Assembly (NCBI RefSeq): GCF_026151205.1 | Contig: NC_087078.1 | Coordinates: 720,175-784,174, forward strand | Source: Bolinopsis microptera | Lineage: Eukaryota; Ctenophora; Tentaculata; Lobata; Bolinopsidae | DNA: 64,000 bases | Direction of reading: 5' to 3' | Part shown: piece by piece, positions 12,233 through 27,200 of the stretch | Layout: each line of letters opens with the position of its first letter | Position numbering within the stretch: position 1 is the stretch's first letter | Notes under the pieces: model-generated | Databases searched by the model: none | The model's input: the letters and a program-made list of their open reading frames with translations, nothing else | Told to the model about the DNA's origin: nothing | Position numbers and translations under genes: made by a program

Positions 12233-15200
12233 ATGATGATAGTTGATACTGTAAACATTTCAGCAGATTATATGCTGCATGATGAGAACATTATCGCCCA
12301 AATGGACCAGATTACCAAGGATATCGCCTGTAAATCACCTCTTGTAAGTGAACCTGAACCAGTGGAGAACCTGAAGCCGGAATACGTTCAGAACGAGGGG
12401 TTCCTAGCTAAAATAGAGGTTTTTAACTTATTTAATTAATTATCATTTCTCTGTATATTTGGTGTTTGATTTTAATATTCCCAATACAGGTTCCTCGCTA
12501 AAATTGAGGTTTTTAACTTATTTAATTAATTACTATTTCTCTGTATATTTGGTGTTTGATTTTAATATTCCCAATACAGGTTCCTCGCTAAAATAGAGGT
12601 TGTTAACTTATTTAATTAATTATTATTTCTCTGTATATTTGGTGTTTGATTTTAATATTCCCAATACAGGTTCCTCGCTAAAATTGAGGTCTTTAACTTA
12701 TTTAATTAATTACTATTTCTCTGTATATTTGGTGTTTGATTTTAATATTCCCAATACAGGTTCCTCGCTAAAATAGAGGTTGTTAACTTATTTAATTAAT
12801 TATTATTTCTCTGTATATCTGGTGTTTGATTTTCATATTCCCAAGATTAAAATATAACTGAATGAAACATTGTGTCATAAATGAATTTATGCAACCTATT
12901 TACATTACGTTAAAGCATATTTACAGTATGTGATCAGGTATTACTTTTTTATTTACCAGTCGACTGTTGTTATATTTAGTGTATCTGTTAGACGGGTACT
13001 ACAACCCTCACACTTAAGGCCCCCCCCCCCCCCCCCCCCGCCGGCACACTTAACCTCTCAGGGGTTTAGGAAGAGAAGGGGGCTCTATCTCTTAACCTCT
13101 ATCTCACTCTCAGGGGTGTAGGAAGAGGAGGGGGCTCTATCTCTTAACCTCTATCTCACTCTCAGGGGTGTAGGAAGAGGAGGGGGCTCTATCTCTTAAC
13201 CTCTATCTCACTCTCAGGGGTGTAGGGAGAGGAGGGGGCTCTATCTCTTAACCTCTATCTCACTCTCAGGGGTGTAGGAAGAGGAGGGGGCTCTATCTCT
13301 TAACCTCTATCTCACTCTCAGGGGTGTAGGGAGAGGAGGGGGCTCTATCTCTTAACCTCTATCTCACTCTCAGGGGTGTAGGGAGAGGAGGGGGCTCTAT
13401 CTATTAACCTCTATCTCACTCTCAGGGGTGTAGGGAGAGGAGGGGGCTCTATCTCTTAACCTCTATCTCACTCTCAGGGGTGTAGGGAGAGGAGGGGGCT
13501 CTATCTATTAACCTCTATCTCACTCTCAGGGGTGTAGGGAGAGGAGGGGGCTCTATCTCTTAACCTCTATCTCACTCTCAGGGGTGTAGGGAGAGGAGGG
13601 GGCTCTATCTCTTAACCTCTATCTCACTCTCAGGGGTTTAGGAAGAGGGGGGCTCTATCTCTTAACCTCTATCTCACTCTCAGGGGTGTAGGGAGAGGAG
13701 GGGGCTCTATCTCTTAACCTCTATCTCACTCTCAGGGGTGTAGGAAGAGGAGGGGGCTCTATCTCTTAACCTCTATCTCACTCTCAGGGGTGTAGGAAGA
13801 GGAGGGGTCAGGGGGCTCTATCTATTAACCTCTATCTCACTCTCAGGGGTGTAGGAAGAGGAGGGGGCTCTATCTCTTAACCTCTATCTCACTCTCAGGG
13901 GTGTAGGAAGAGGAGGGGGCTCTATCTCTTAACCTCTATCTCACTCTCAGGGGTGTGGGAAGAGGAGGGGGCTCTATCTCTTAACCTCTATCTCACTCTC
14001 AGGGGTGTAGGAAGAGGAGGGGGCTCTATCTCTTAACCTCTATCTCACTCTCAGGGGTGTAGGAAGAGGAGGGGGCTCTATCTCTTAACCTCTATCTCAG
14101 GGGTGTAGGAAAGGAGGGGGCTCTATCTCTTAACCTCTATCTCACTCTCAGGGGTGTAGGAAGAGGGGGGCTTTATCTCTTAACCTCTATCTCAGGGGTG
14201 TAGGAAGAGGGGGGCTTTATCTCTTAACCTCTATCTCAGGGGTGTAGGAAGAGGAGGGGGCTCTATCTCTTAACCTCTATCTCAGGGGTGTAGGAAGAGG
14301 GGGGGGCTCTATCTCTTAACCTCTATCTCAGGGGTGTAGGAAGAGGGGGGGCTCTATCTCTTAACCTCTATCTCAGGGGTGTAGGAAGAGGGGGGCTCTA
14401 TCTCTTAACCTCTATCTCAGGAGTGTAGGAAGAGGAGGGGGCTCTATCTCTTAACCTCTATCTCACTCTCAGGGGTGTAGGAAGAGGAGGGGGCTCTATC
14501 TCTTAACCTCTATCTCACTCTCAGGGGTGTAGGAAGAGGAGGGGCTCTATCTCTTAACCTCTATCTCACTCTCAGGGGTGTAGGAAGAGGAGGGGTCAGG
14601 GGGCTCTATCTCTTAACCTCTATCTCAGGAGTGTACGGAGAGGAGGGGGCTCTATCTCTTAACCTCTATCTCACTCTCAGGGGTGTAGGAAGAGGAGGGG
14701 GCTCTATCTCTTAACCTCTATCTCACTCTCAGGGGTGTAGGAAGAGGAGGGGCTCTATCTCTTAACCTCTATCTCACTCTCAGAGGTGTAGGAAGAGGAG
14801 GGGTCAGGGGGCTCTATCTATTAACCTCTATCTCACTCTCAGGGGTGTAGGAAGAGGAGGGGGCTCTATCTCTTAACCTCTATCTCACTCTCAGGGGTGT
14901 AGGAAGAGGAGGGGGCTCTATCTCTTAACCTCTATCTCACTCTCAGGGGTGTAGGAAGAGGAGGGGGCTCTATCTCTTAACCTCTATCTCACTCTCAGGG
15001 GTGTAGGAAGAGGAGGGGGCTCTATCTCTTAACCTCTATCTCACTCTCAGGGGTGTAGGAAGAGGAGGGGGCTCTATCTCTTAACCTCTATCTCAGGGGT
15101 GTAGGAAAGGAGGGGCTCTATCTCTTAACCTCTATCTCACTCTCAGGGGTGTAGGAAGAGGAGGGGGCTCTATCTCTTAACCTCTATCTCACTCTCAGGG

Positions 15201-18200
15201 GTGTAGGAAGAGGAGGGGCTCTATCTCTTAACCTCTATCTCACTCTCAGAGGTGTAGGAAGAGGAGGGGTCAGGGGGCTCTATCTATTAACCTCTATCTC
15301 ACTCTCAGGGGTGTAGGAAGAGGAGGGGGCTCTATCTCTTAACCTCTATCTCACTCTCAGGGGTGTAGGAAGAGGAGGGGGCTCTATCTCTTAACCTCTA
15401 TCTCACTCTCAGGGGTGTAGGAAGAGGAGGGGGCTCTATCTCTTAACCTCTATCTCACTCTCAGGGGTGTAGGAAGAGAAGGGGGCTCTATCTCTTAACC
15501 TCTATCTCACTCTCAGGGGTGTAGGAAGAGGAGGGGGCTCTATCTCTTAACCTCTATCTCACTCTCAGGGGTGTAGGAAGAGGAGGGGGCTCTATCTCTT
15601 AACCTCTATCTCAGGGGTGTAGGAAAGGAGGGGCTCTATCTCTTAACCTCTATCTCACTCTCAGGGGTGTAGGAAGAGGGGGACTTTATCTCTTAACCTC
15701 TATCTCAGGGGTGTAGGAAGAGGGGGGCTTTATCTCTTAACCTCTATCTCAGGGGTGTAGGAAGAGGAGGGGGCTCTATCTCTTAACCTCTATCTCAGGG
15801 ATGTAGGAAGAGGAGGGGGCTCTATCTCTTAACTTCTATCTCAGGGGTGTAGGAAGAGGGGGGGCTCTATCTCTTAACCTCTATCTCAGGGGTGTAGGAA
15901 GAGGGGGGCTCTATCTCTTAACCTCTATCTCAGGAGTGTAGGAAGAGGAGGGCTCTATCTCTTAACCTCTATCTCAGGGGTGTAGGAAGAGGGGGGCTTT
16001 ATCTCTTAACCTCTATCTCAGGGGTGTAGGAAGAGGGGGGCTTTATCTCTTAACCTCTATCTCAGGGGTGTAGGAAGAGGGGGCTCTATCTCTTACCCTC
16101 TATCTCACTCTCAGGGGTGTAGGAAGAGGAGGGGGCTCTATCTCTTAACCTCTATCTCACTCTCAGGGGTGTAGGAAGAGGAGGGGGCTCTATCTCTTAA
16201 CCTCTATCTCACTCTCAGGGGTGTGGGAAGAGGAGGGGGCTCTATCTCTTAACCTCTATCTCACTCTCAGGGGTGTAGGAAGAGGAGGGGGCTCTATCTC
16301 TTAACCTCTATCTCACTCTCAGGGGTGTAGGAAGAGGAGGGGGCTCTATCTCTTAACCTCTATCTCAGGGGTGTAGGAAAGGAGGGGGCTCTATCTCTTA
16401 ACCTCTATCTCACTCTCAGGGGTGTAGGAAGAGGGGGGCTTTATCTCTTAACCTCTATCTCAGGGGTGTAGGAAGAGGGGGGCTTTATCTCTTAACCTCT
16501 ATCTCAGGGGTGTAGGAAGAGGAGGGGGCTCTATCTCTTAACCTCTATCTCAGGGGTGTAGGAAGAGGGGGGGGCTTTATCTCTTAACCTCTATCTCAGG
16601 GGTGTAGGAAGAGGGGGGCTCTATCTCTTAACCTCTATCTCAGGAGTGTAGGAAGAGGAGGGGGCTCTATCTCTTAACCTCTATCTCACTCTCAGGGGTG
16701 TAGGAAGAGGAGGGGGCTCTATCTCTTAACCTCTATCTCACTCTCAGGGGTGTAGGAAGAGGAGGGGCTCTATCTCTTAACCTCTATCTCACTCTCAGGG
16801 GTGTAGGAAGAGGAGGGGTCAGGGGGCTCTATCTCTTAACCTCTATCTCAGGAGTGTACGGAGAGGAGGGGGCTCTATCTCTTAACCTCTATCTCACTCT
16901 CAGGGGTGTAGGAAGAGGAGGGGGCTCTATCTCTTAACCTCTATCTCACTCTCAGGGGTGTAGGAAGAGGAGGGGCTCTATCTCTTAACCTCTATCTCAC
17001 TCTCAGAGGTGTAGGAAGAGGAGGGGTCAGGGGGCTCTATCTATTAACCTCTATCTCACTCTCAGGGGTGTAGGAAGAGGAGGGGGCTCTATCTCTTAAC
17101 CTCTATCTCACTCTCAGGGGTGTAGGAAGAGGAGGGGGCTCTATCTCTTAACCTCTATCTCACTCTCAGGGGTGTAGGAAGAGGAGGGGGCTCTATCTCT
17201 TAACCTCTATCTCACTCTCAGGGGTGTAGGAAGAGGAGGGGGCTCTATCTCTTAACCTCTATCTCACTCTCAGGGGTGTAGGAAGAGGAGGGGGCTCTAT
17301 CTCTTAACCTCTATCTCAGGGGTGTAGGAAAGGAGGGGCTCTATCTCTTAACCTCTATCTCACTCTCAGGGGTGTAGGAAGAGGAGGGGGCTCTATCTCT
17401 TAACCTCTATCTCACTCTCAGGGGTGTAGGAAGAGGAGGGGCTCTATCTCTTAACCTCTATCTCACTCTCAGAGGTGTAGGAAGAGGAGGGGTCAGGGGG
17501 CTCTATCTATTAACCTCTATCTCACTCTCAGGGGTGTAGGAAGAGGAGGGGGCTCTATCTCTTAACCTCTATCTCACTCTCAGGGGTGTAGGAAGAGGAG
17601 GGGGCTCTATCTCTTAACCTCTATCTCACTCTCAGGGGTGTAGGAAGAGGAGGGGGCTCTATCTCTTAACCTCTATCTCACTCTCAGGGGTGTAGGAAGA
17701 GAAGGGGGCTCTATCTCTTAACCTCTATCTCACTCTCAGGGGTGTAGGAAGAGGAGGGGGCTCTATCTCTTAACCTCTATCTCACTCTCAGGGGTGTAGG
17801 AAGAGGAGGGGGCTCTATCTCTTAACCTCTATCTCAGGGGTGTAGGAAAGGAGGGGCTCTATCTCTTAACCTCTATCTCACTCTCAGGGGTGTAGGAAGA
17901 GGGGGACTTTATCTCTTAACCTCTATCTCAGGGGTGTAGGAAGAGGGGGGCTTTATCTCTTAACCTCTATCTCAGGGGTGTAGGAAGAGGAGGGGGCTCT
18001 ATCTCTTAACCTCTATCTCAGGGATGTAGGAAGAGGAGGGGGCTCTATCTCTTAACTTCTATCTCAGGGGTGTAGGAAGAGGGGGGGCTCTATCTCTTAA
18101 CCTCTATCTCAGGGGTGTAGGAAGAGGGGGGCTCTATCTCTTAACCTCTATCTCAGGAGTGTAGGAAGAGGAGGGCTCTATCTCTTAACCTCTATCTCAG

Positions 18201-21200
18201 GGGTGTAGGAAGAGGGGGGCTTTATCTCTTAACCTCTATCTCAGGGGTGTAGGAAGAGGGGGGCTTTATCTCTTAACCTCTATCTCAGGGGTGTAGGAAG
18301 AGGGGGCTCTATCTCTTACCCTCTATCTCAGGGGTGTAGGAAGAGGGGGGCTCTATCTCTTAACCTCTATCTCAGGGGTGCAGGTGTAGGAAGAGGGGGG
18401 CTCTATCTCTTAACCTCTATCTCAGGGGTGTATGAAGAGGGGGGCTCTTAACCTCTTTCTCAATCTCAGGGGTGTAGGAAGAGGGGGGCTCTATCTCTTA
18501 ACCTCTTTATCAGGGGTGTAGGAAGAGGGGGGCTCTTAACCTCTATCTCAATCTCAGGGGTGTAGGAAGAGGAGGGGGCTCTATCTCTTAACCTCTATCT
18601 CAGGGGTGTAGGAAGAGGGGGGCTTTTAACCTCTATCTCAATCTCAGGGGTGTAGGAAGAGGGGGGGCTCTATCACTTAACCTCTATCTCAGGGGTGTAG
18701 GAAGAGGGGGGGCAGGGGGCTCTATCTCTTAACCTCTATCTCAGGGGTGTATCTCAGGGGTGTAGGAAGAGGGGTGGCAGGGGGCTCTATCTCTTAACCT
18801 CTATCTCAGGGGTGTAGGAAGAGGGGGGGCTCTATCTCTTAACCTCTATCTCAGGGGTGTAGGAAGAGGGGGCTCTTAACCTCTATCTCAATCTCAGGGG
18901 TGTAGGAAGAGGGGGGCTCTATCTCTTAACCTCTATCTCAGGGGTGTAGGAAGAGGGGGGCTCTTGACCTCTATCTCAATCTCAGGGGTGTAGGAAGAGG
19001 GGGCTCTATCACTTAACCTCTATCTCAGGGGTTTAGGAAGAGGGGGGTAGGGGGCTTTATCTCTTAACCTCTATCTCAGGGGTGTAATAAGAGGGGGGGG
19101 CTCTATCTCTTAACCTCTATCTCAGGGGTGTAGGAAGAGGGGGGCTTTATCTCTTAACCTCTATCTCAGGGGTGTAGGAAGAGGGGGGGCTCTATCTCTT
19201 AACCTCTATCTCAGGGGTGTAGGAAGAGGGGGGCTTTATCTCTTAACCTCTATCTCAGGGGTGTAGGAAGAGGAGGGGGGCTCTATCTCTTAACCTCTAT
19301 CTCAGGGGTGTAGGAAGAGGGGGGGCTCTATCACTTAACCTCTATCTCAGGGGTGTAGGAAGAGGGGGGGGTAGGGGGCTCTATCTCTTAACCTCTATCT
19401 CAGGGGTGTAGGAAGAGGAGGGGGGCTCTATCTCTTAACCTCTATCTCAGGGGTGTAGGAAGAGGGGGGGGGCTCTATCACTTAACCTCTATCTCAGGGG
19501 TGTAGGAAGAGGGGAGGTAGGGGGCTTTATCTCTTAACCTCTATCTCAGGGGTGTAGGAAGAGGAGGGGGGGCTCTATGCCTCTATCTAACCAATATTCT
19601 TCAACCTCCCCTATACACCTATTCAATACATTAACATTACTAATGAAGCTGTATCAGGTTACGTAGTAAGATTTCTCTAGTTCGGGACGTGATGAATATA
19701 ATTACTAGTAAATAACACAGCTTCTCAAGCTGTGGTACTTAATGTAGCTGTAGTACTAAATGTAGCTTTAGTACTTAATGTAGCTTTAGTACTAAATGTA
19801 GCTTTAGTACTTAATGTAGCTTTAGTACTAAATGTTCTGTCAGCGCTAGTTACCCTCACAATCCTCCTCACCATAACAAAACAGCTCCTCACTATTTTAA
19901 CGGTGAAGTTGGCCAGATTCCAGGATATATTCCGCAATATTTCTCCTCACAATTTTCGCTACTTACTCTAAGATTTAGAAAGTAGATGTTAAAATGGTAA
20001 TGATATTCACAAAGCGAGGGGATGAGTGTGTACACAACTACACACACAGTTTACGCTATGAATAATATAACTTACCAGTAGCACTACTCAAAATACACTA
20101 ACGTTACATTAGAATGCACGTTAAATCGTGTATATGCGATAATTATAGTCATAATTATACAACATAATTAACAGTACCTACACGTGGAATGTATGCAATT
20201 ATTACGGAATGTATGTACATACCAATTAGTCTGCAGAATTTTCATGTACTCATTTTGTGAGTATGTTGACTGACTAACCAACTCAACTGATTTTAAACAG
20301 TTTACTATTTTCTATACGTACAATTATTTAAGTATTAATATTTTCAGCACTCCGCCGACTTTAAATTCTCGCTCAGGTTTTATCTTATAACCATATTCTA
20401 CGCTTTGTCATCCAAACTAATTACCTAATTAACTAATTACATATTCATGATAATATGCATACAATCACTAAGACAGTTCCTTTCCCGGCTAAAAAAGTAC
20501 TCATGCCCGGCCCCGGTAGATCTCTGGTTTCGATATTTTACATTTCATAGAGTAAATACACGCAGAGTATACAATACTTCATATAATACACTTATACATG
20601 GCGTATTGAATATCTACATTGTTAAATTAGCGTACACAATAAAATATCGTTAATTTAACCCTAACCTTGTTTCAGTACCTATCTAAGAGCTACACTAATA
20701 TCCGGAGAGTACGAGGAGATGGTAACTGTTTTTACCGCGCCTACACTTACACTCTGTTTGATAGCTGCCAGAAAGATCCTGCTCTGAAGGAAAAGTGCGT
20801 AAATTAATAATTTAATTAATTAAATTAATCCTTTGTTGGATTTGATATTACGTTTTTGTTCTAGAAGTTTCTGGATTATATTGGATTATCTCAGACTTTC
20901 TGGATCAGACAATAATTCCTATCTTGGTAAAAAAAGAGAGTTATATACGGAAAAACATGTGCCTTACTTTTAAGTACCGGGCATAAGTGATAACTTGATA
21001 AGTACCATTATGCTTACTACTATAATTCATATCTTGGTACTATCTCACCCAATAACATGTAACTAGGTTCACAATATCAAGTCAGGTGTAATAAATCAGA
21101 TAATTAGGGCTGTATTAATACTCACAGATCCCTCATTCCCGCTCACAGTTGTACGATTCTAACATGTCTGGATGCTTGCGGAGTAGCACCAGCTGTGCGG

Positions 21201-24200
21201 ATCTAACTTCGTGGGAACCCATAATATCTTAGTATTTGTACATTTTCAGACTTAGTTTGTTCGCGCTCTATACCTTTATTAAGCCTTGTCGATGTTTCCT
21301 TAAGGACTTTTCTGAATGTTGTATTGGTTACTTTTACATTTCGTCACATCTCATTGTTGTATTGGTCGGAGAGATATAGATTTACTTAGTTACTAGATAA
21401 CTAACTCATTGAGTCAGACAAGTCAGCATTCTTACTACATTTTACTGTTCGTTACTTGAGTTATATAAGTACTAGATCTTACTGTTCGTTAATCTTAAAA
21501 TTCATCACTAATTTCCTTTAATTTACTTAGAGCTAGTAAAATTATAACATTAAGTAAGATAAAGTAACATTATATTATTGTGATCTCTGTTAAGTTACAA
21601 GGAATATTAAATTGTAAAATTAGAGTCTGAGCAGCTGACAAGGTGCACCACGTCACCAAGGGAACGGCTGCTTGCGGAGTAGCACCTGGGAGAGTTGTAA
21701 TTTTTACTATCCTGCCCACTACGTATTAATTGAGTATTAACTATCACACGTTAAATACCGTTATATAATTCTACTTGTTCCCTCCTTATCAACTGACTCT
21801 GCTTGTGGAACACAACCCCCCCCCCCCCCCCCCCCCCCCCCAACACAACACAACAATAAATCGCGGACATTTTCATAACCGGACAATTCTTAAACCAGGC
21901 CAATTAAATCGAGAAACTTTGCATCTACATAAACATTATTCATAATTCTAAGCATATTTTAGAATTTAATCCTCTGTCAATTTATTACGAAAATTATTTA
22001 AATTAGCCGCAATTTATTTGTTCCGGCACGGAGGTTGAAGTTATATACTTAGCTTTTGGCTTACATGATATCACTTGATCCTCATCAAGCCCGATATTGT
22101 TTTGTTTATAGTTAGATAAAGCGGCGATAATTAGGTTATTAAAAGTAGTTAGCTACACATTACACAAGTAGTTAATGTATCTTAATGGTATTTATTTTTT
22201 ACATATTTTGTATTTATTCTGTGCATATTTAGTTATATGTCTAGTTTGTAAGTCTTCATGTGAGACTTCTAAAGTAACATTATAATACATTTCTTGCACA
22301 TTTGCTTTGGTTTTTGTTAAATCTTGTAATTTAGTCTCTGCTACTGTTGTAAAGTTGTAATAAAGTTATATTGTATAAAGTTGTTTACGTTCTGTTCATT
22401 TCTTTACAGTGGAGCTTTCATTAATGAGCTGACTGTGTTTTCTTCACTCTCTTATATTAGATAATTGTCTCAACTTATAGGGTAAATCTCTCGTCATTCA
22501 TTATATTAAGATAATCATTTTTAATGATGAAAATGACGACTTATTTAATGTTTGTTGACTTATTTATTGTTTGGTCATTTTCACATTAGTTTGTGAAATT
22601 CCAAGATGTTGAAAAGTAAGATGAAGATTGTCACTGCAAATGTGAGATAAAATATGTAACAAACTATGCAATATATTCAAGCATAATATTAATAAATAGA
22701 TTCAGGTATTTGTAACACTATATACAACTCTAATTACCGTAAATAATATACTGATGAATATTGAATATGTGTCAGTATATTTGAAATTTATCTGACAATA
22801 TTTTGTAACGCATAATTCTTGCATACCTTGCTGCAGGAATAATTGCTTAAAACGCATTAGTATATTCGTTAAAATATGCAAATAGCTCTGATTAACAATA
22901 TCTACTTCGACAAATCGGTGAATCGGTCGTATTTTTAAATCTCTGCTGTCAGACCTCTCAAATTCTATATTTGTTGTTGAAGACGTGGCGTTTTTAGCTT
23001 ATCTTTCCAATTATTTTCATTTAAATGATATTATACAGGGTGGGCCAGAGAAAACTGATAATTATGAATTGCATTTCCACATTTTACCATTTTCCACATT
23101 TTACGTCCAATTTTCACATTCTCTGACTTATTTTGTACACAAAGTGTTTGTTATTCACTTTTCAATAATATGATGATTGATTGTTCAATTTTTCACAGTG
23201 GAATCATATAAAATTTGACATCCAAAATCGTTGGATAAATACTTTGTGCAATGTGCATACATTCTTTGTATGTTTATAATACAATAATACCTGTTGGAAA
23301 ATATTATAATTCTTGTGTAATTAATTAGTTGGCTTAATACATAACGTCTCAGCTTTTCAGTTCTGAAACTTTTCCAACATATCACTTAATTTCAGGGTAT
23401 ACAAAAAGCTGGACACCACATTAGCATGGTTGGTAAAGTTAGGGATGCCAAGTTTTACTACTGAGGACTTTCACGATACTGTGAGTACATTTAGTAGTGT
23501 AATTTAATTAATTAATTAATTAGTGTAATTTAATGGACCACTTCCATAATCTTTTAATGTTGCATTAAAATATTTCTCGGAGGAAACATTTAAAGTTGTT
23601 CCTTAGATATCACCGAAACATTAGACAATTAACTTTAAGTTGTATTCAGTTTATTTGTTATTGTACTAAACATTTCAAAACTATTAACGTATGGCACTAA
23701 GTATGCATTATGTAACTCCGAGATTCACTAATTTTACCCGTTTATTTGCAGTTTATATAGCAGCTACAATCAAGGAATTCAAGGGCCTGTGATTCTAGGT
23801 ATCATACCTAATGTATCGACAAATTGTGACCGTTTCTTTAAACGGGCACTAAACAGACTAACATGAAATATTGCCAATTCGTTGGAACATTCCGTTAATT
23901 CTGCAATACCTTTAAAAGGAATGTTGCAACTCCAACTTACATATTTTCCATATCATCTCACATTTTTAATTCCTAGAAAGAAACTGACTTCAAACATGGA
24001 GTTCACTTTCTACTGAAATTATTTTGCAACAACACTGTCTAAATATGTTTCTATAGAAAGCGTATAATTGTACAGTTGAAATGGCGACCACAGCTGTAAC
24101 CAGGCATCACCGCCCATATTATTTGCAAAAATATGACGGTCTTAATTTTGCTGCTTAGGTAATTTGACAACTGCCGGGCCTCGTCACAAGAAGTCTACTA

Positions 24201-27200
24201 GACGACTTAATTGGAAGCAGCGGAGCAATTTTTTGTGATGAGTAAAGCGCAAATTTGACGCGCGTTTTAGTACGATTTCAATTCCGCGCGCGTTGCTTGC
24301 GATCGATCGAGTGACAATGACCACAACCGTAATGTGGACAAGAGGCGTCGATGGTCGACCTGAACTATCGTGAATAGGAGTAATCTACATTATTTAACTA
24401 ACACTGATATATCTCACTAGGTAGGATGTTATCTCAGATAGTAGAGCTGAGTCTCTACTCTCTCCTAATGGTTCTACAGGTCCCTACCTGCCATCATTTC
24501 ATCTACCTTAAAAACTTCACTCTTCTCGTTTCCATGTTGCAGCCTACGTTCTCTGTTTGGTACCTCACCAAGTTTCACATCGTCCGCTCCAAGCCGAAGC
24601 TTTATGAGGACTTCAGGGTAAAGCGCCCGCCATTGTCTGCCATTATTTTAACCCTTGTCGCTAACTCACTGCCTGAAGGCAAAGTGCCCCACGAGTTTCT
24701 AGTTTCAGGAGTTTTAGCGGTCATGTTTGTTGGAGTGAGTAAAGAATGTAACCGACACTTGGAGCACTCATTGCACGTGCTAGCGACCAACATAGCCCTC
24801 ATCTTGTTGATAGGACCCAGTTGTGGTTTGCTTGTTTTTCTCTTTTTGCTCATGTGCCTGATAACTATCGTACTATTTGAAGTGAGGCGCTGTTTTAGTG
24901 TTAGCGAGTACGTGCTCGCTACTACCTACTTATCCTACGCGGTTTACAAGGCCATATTTGATAGCTCCTCGCTTTTTGTGCTCCTCTGTCTCGTTTCCAT
25001 TGCAGTTTATCTTGTTCTGCCCCCTCAGCTGGACAGAGACACTATCTTGATCCTGATAGCTCTCTTTGCTTGGATTGCTGTGATTTTCTCCAAGAACATG
25101 GCGAGCCACTTCCTAAGAATAGAGCACATCCTCCATGATACCCTAGCTAATTTGAACAATCACAGGTATCTAGTTGCTAATTGGACAGTTTGTTCTGGGC
25201 TAGCTCTGCTGTTCACCCTATTCCCCTTCCCTGGCCTGAACCTGCATGTACAACGCAAAGTATACCACGTGTTTGTGTGCATCGTGTTTGTGAGTGGTAT
25301 TACAACCTGTCCTCAGCTGCTCTCCACCGCTTGTGCTGCTCTGACATTTGTCATGTTTTTCTGTGAAGTAGCGTACTGTAGAGGTGTTACTTTCCTCAGA
25401 GTGCAACTTCTAAAGTTCAAAGGGTCCCAGGATGTGGAGCCCCTGGTTTTAACTCCTTTTTACTTACTTATCGGACTCTCGATACCTGTTTGGACTCGTT
25501 TTGGGACATTTTCTGTCGAAATGCTGACAACCCGGGCTTCTACCACATTCCTACAATCTGTTTTACCGTACACCGGAGTCATGACCATTGGGGTTGGAGA
25601 CGCGTGTGCAGCTCTGATAGGCACTGCATTTGGGCGTGTCAAGTTGCCCGGCACTCACAAAACAGTGGAGGGTCTACTGGGGAACATAGCCGGACAGGCT
25701 CTATTCATGGTGCTGATAGGACCTTATCTTAAGTGGGGTGCTAGGGGGGCTAACGACGCGCTCATCCTCGGGAGTGTCATGATATTGTCTAGTTTATTGG
25801 AGGTTTACACTCAGGATATTGATAATCTCATTATTCCGATATACGCTGTGTTGTGTCTCGCTGTTCTGTGAGAGTTCTGTGAGAGTGAGGAGCTTGTCAA
25901 TGTAACTTTAAATTTCGTGTTTTCTTCTTTTTTTCTTTATCTTATTATTAAATGGGGTTAAAGATAAGTTAATGTGTGTTTTGTGTGGAAAATTCAAGTT
26001 TAAATGATATTGCATTCTGTCTAGGGTCATTAGGATATTTACCATAGTAACAGTGTAGTTACCATTTGGATAGTATATCAGATAGCTTATGATATTTTAG
26101 TTTGAAACAAATTCGCGGTTGTTAATAGCTGCTTTTTTGAAAATAGGGATTCATTAACTTAATTAAAGTCCCAAAAGATCCATTTCTGTAGTTAAGATAT
26201 GACTTATTATTATTGATACAGGGTGGGCCAAAAGTCAGTACCCATACGTTGGCCTTTATAGCTCATTCACTGAGTACCCAATTGAAATAATTCTTTCTGG
26301 TATAACTTAGTACCACCACTGGTTCGGGGAATTTGTCAACTCGAAAAATATTCGTGTTCATTTTTTTCCAATGAAGATTCATTTTCGCATTTATTTGATA
26401 ATTTGGATAGTAGGATCGAGCTAAAATTTATTGAATTGTGTTTGGCCATTCGAATTACGTTTGTCGTGAAAAAATTAGAGTTATAGCTTCTCAGATGACC
26501 GAGATACGAAGCATAACGAGTTTATTCATTACGTGTGATCAGGTGATTGGCTTACCTAATCACGTGATAAGGTGACCCCGGTAACTACCCCGTTGAACAT
26601 TATGGGAATGTCACGGTGTCACATAATCACCCAATCAATTTTGCTAACGAGATACACAAATCGCTTGATAACTTTGTCATTTCTAATCTGTTTCACATCA
26701 TTTTTTCAGATCAGATGCAAAATGTAATAATCTACCGTCTCAGAAAAAATTAGGCGTCCAACATGTTCACAGAGAACAATATAGGTGTTTTAATATTGAA
26801 TGGGCGTGGTCTAAAATATTCGAATTTTCAAATTTTGGCGACGGAATCCTCAAACAAGTAGGTACACTATGCCATCTGCAAAGCAACAACTCTCAAATAT
26901 AAAAGACGGCGGAGGTATAAGACCCAACGTATGCGTACTGACTTTTGGCCCACCCTGTATATTTATGTTAATGATAATTTAACAATATGAGTTTAGGAAA
27001 ATCCTACAGAATGTCTCGAGGTTGAATCCATATTGGAACGACCCTGTCCCTCAAGCATCCAGGCTAATTATCCAGGCTAATTTAATGATACTTTTGATCT
27101 TTTTTGGATTCTAAACATCCGACATTATCGAACTTAAATGTGATGATTGTTTTGAAAATGCTTGAATCTATTAAAAGGAATTCACGTATTACGTCAGCAA

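Noticed and set aside
19725-19971. Repetitive VALVLNVALVLN-like frame
   Set aside because: Product of the 17-bp tandem repeat, with a mirror frame on the other strand.
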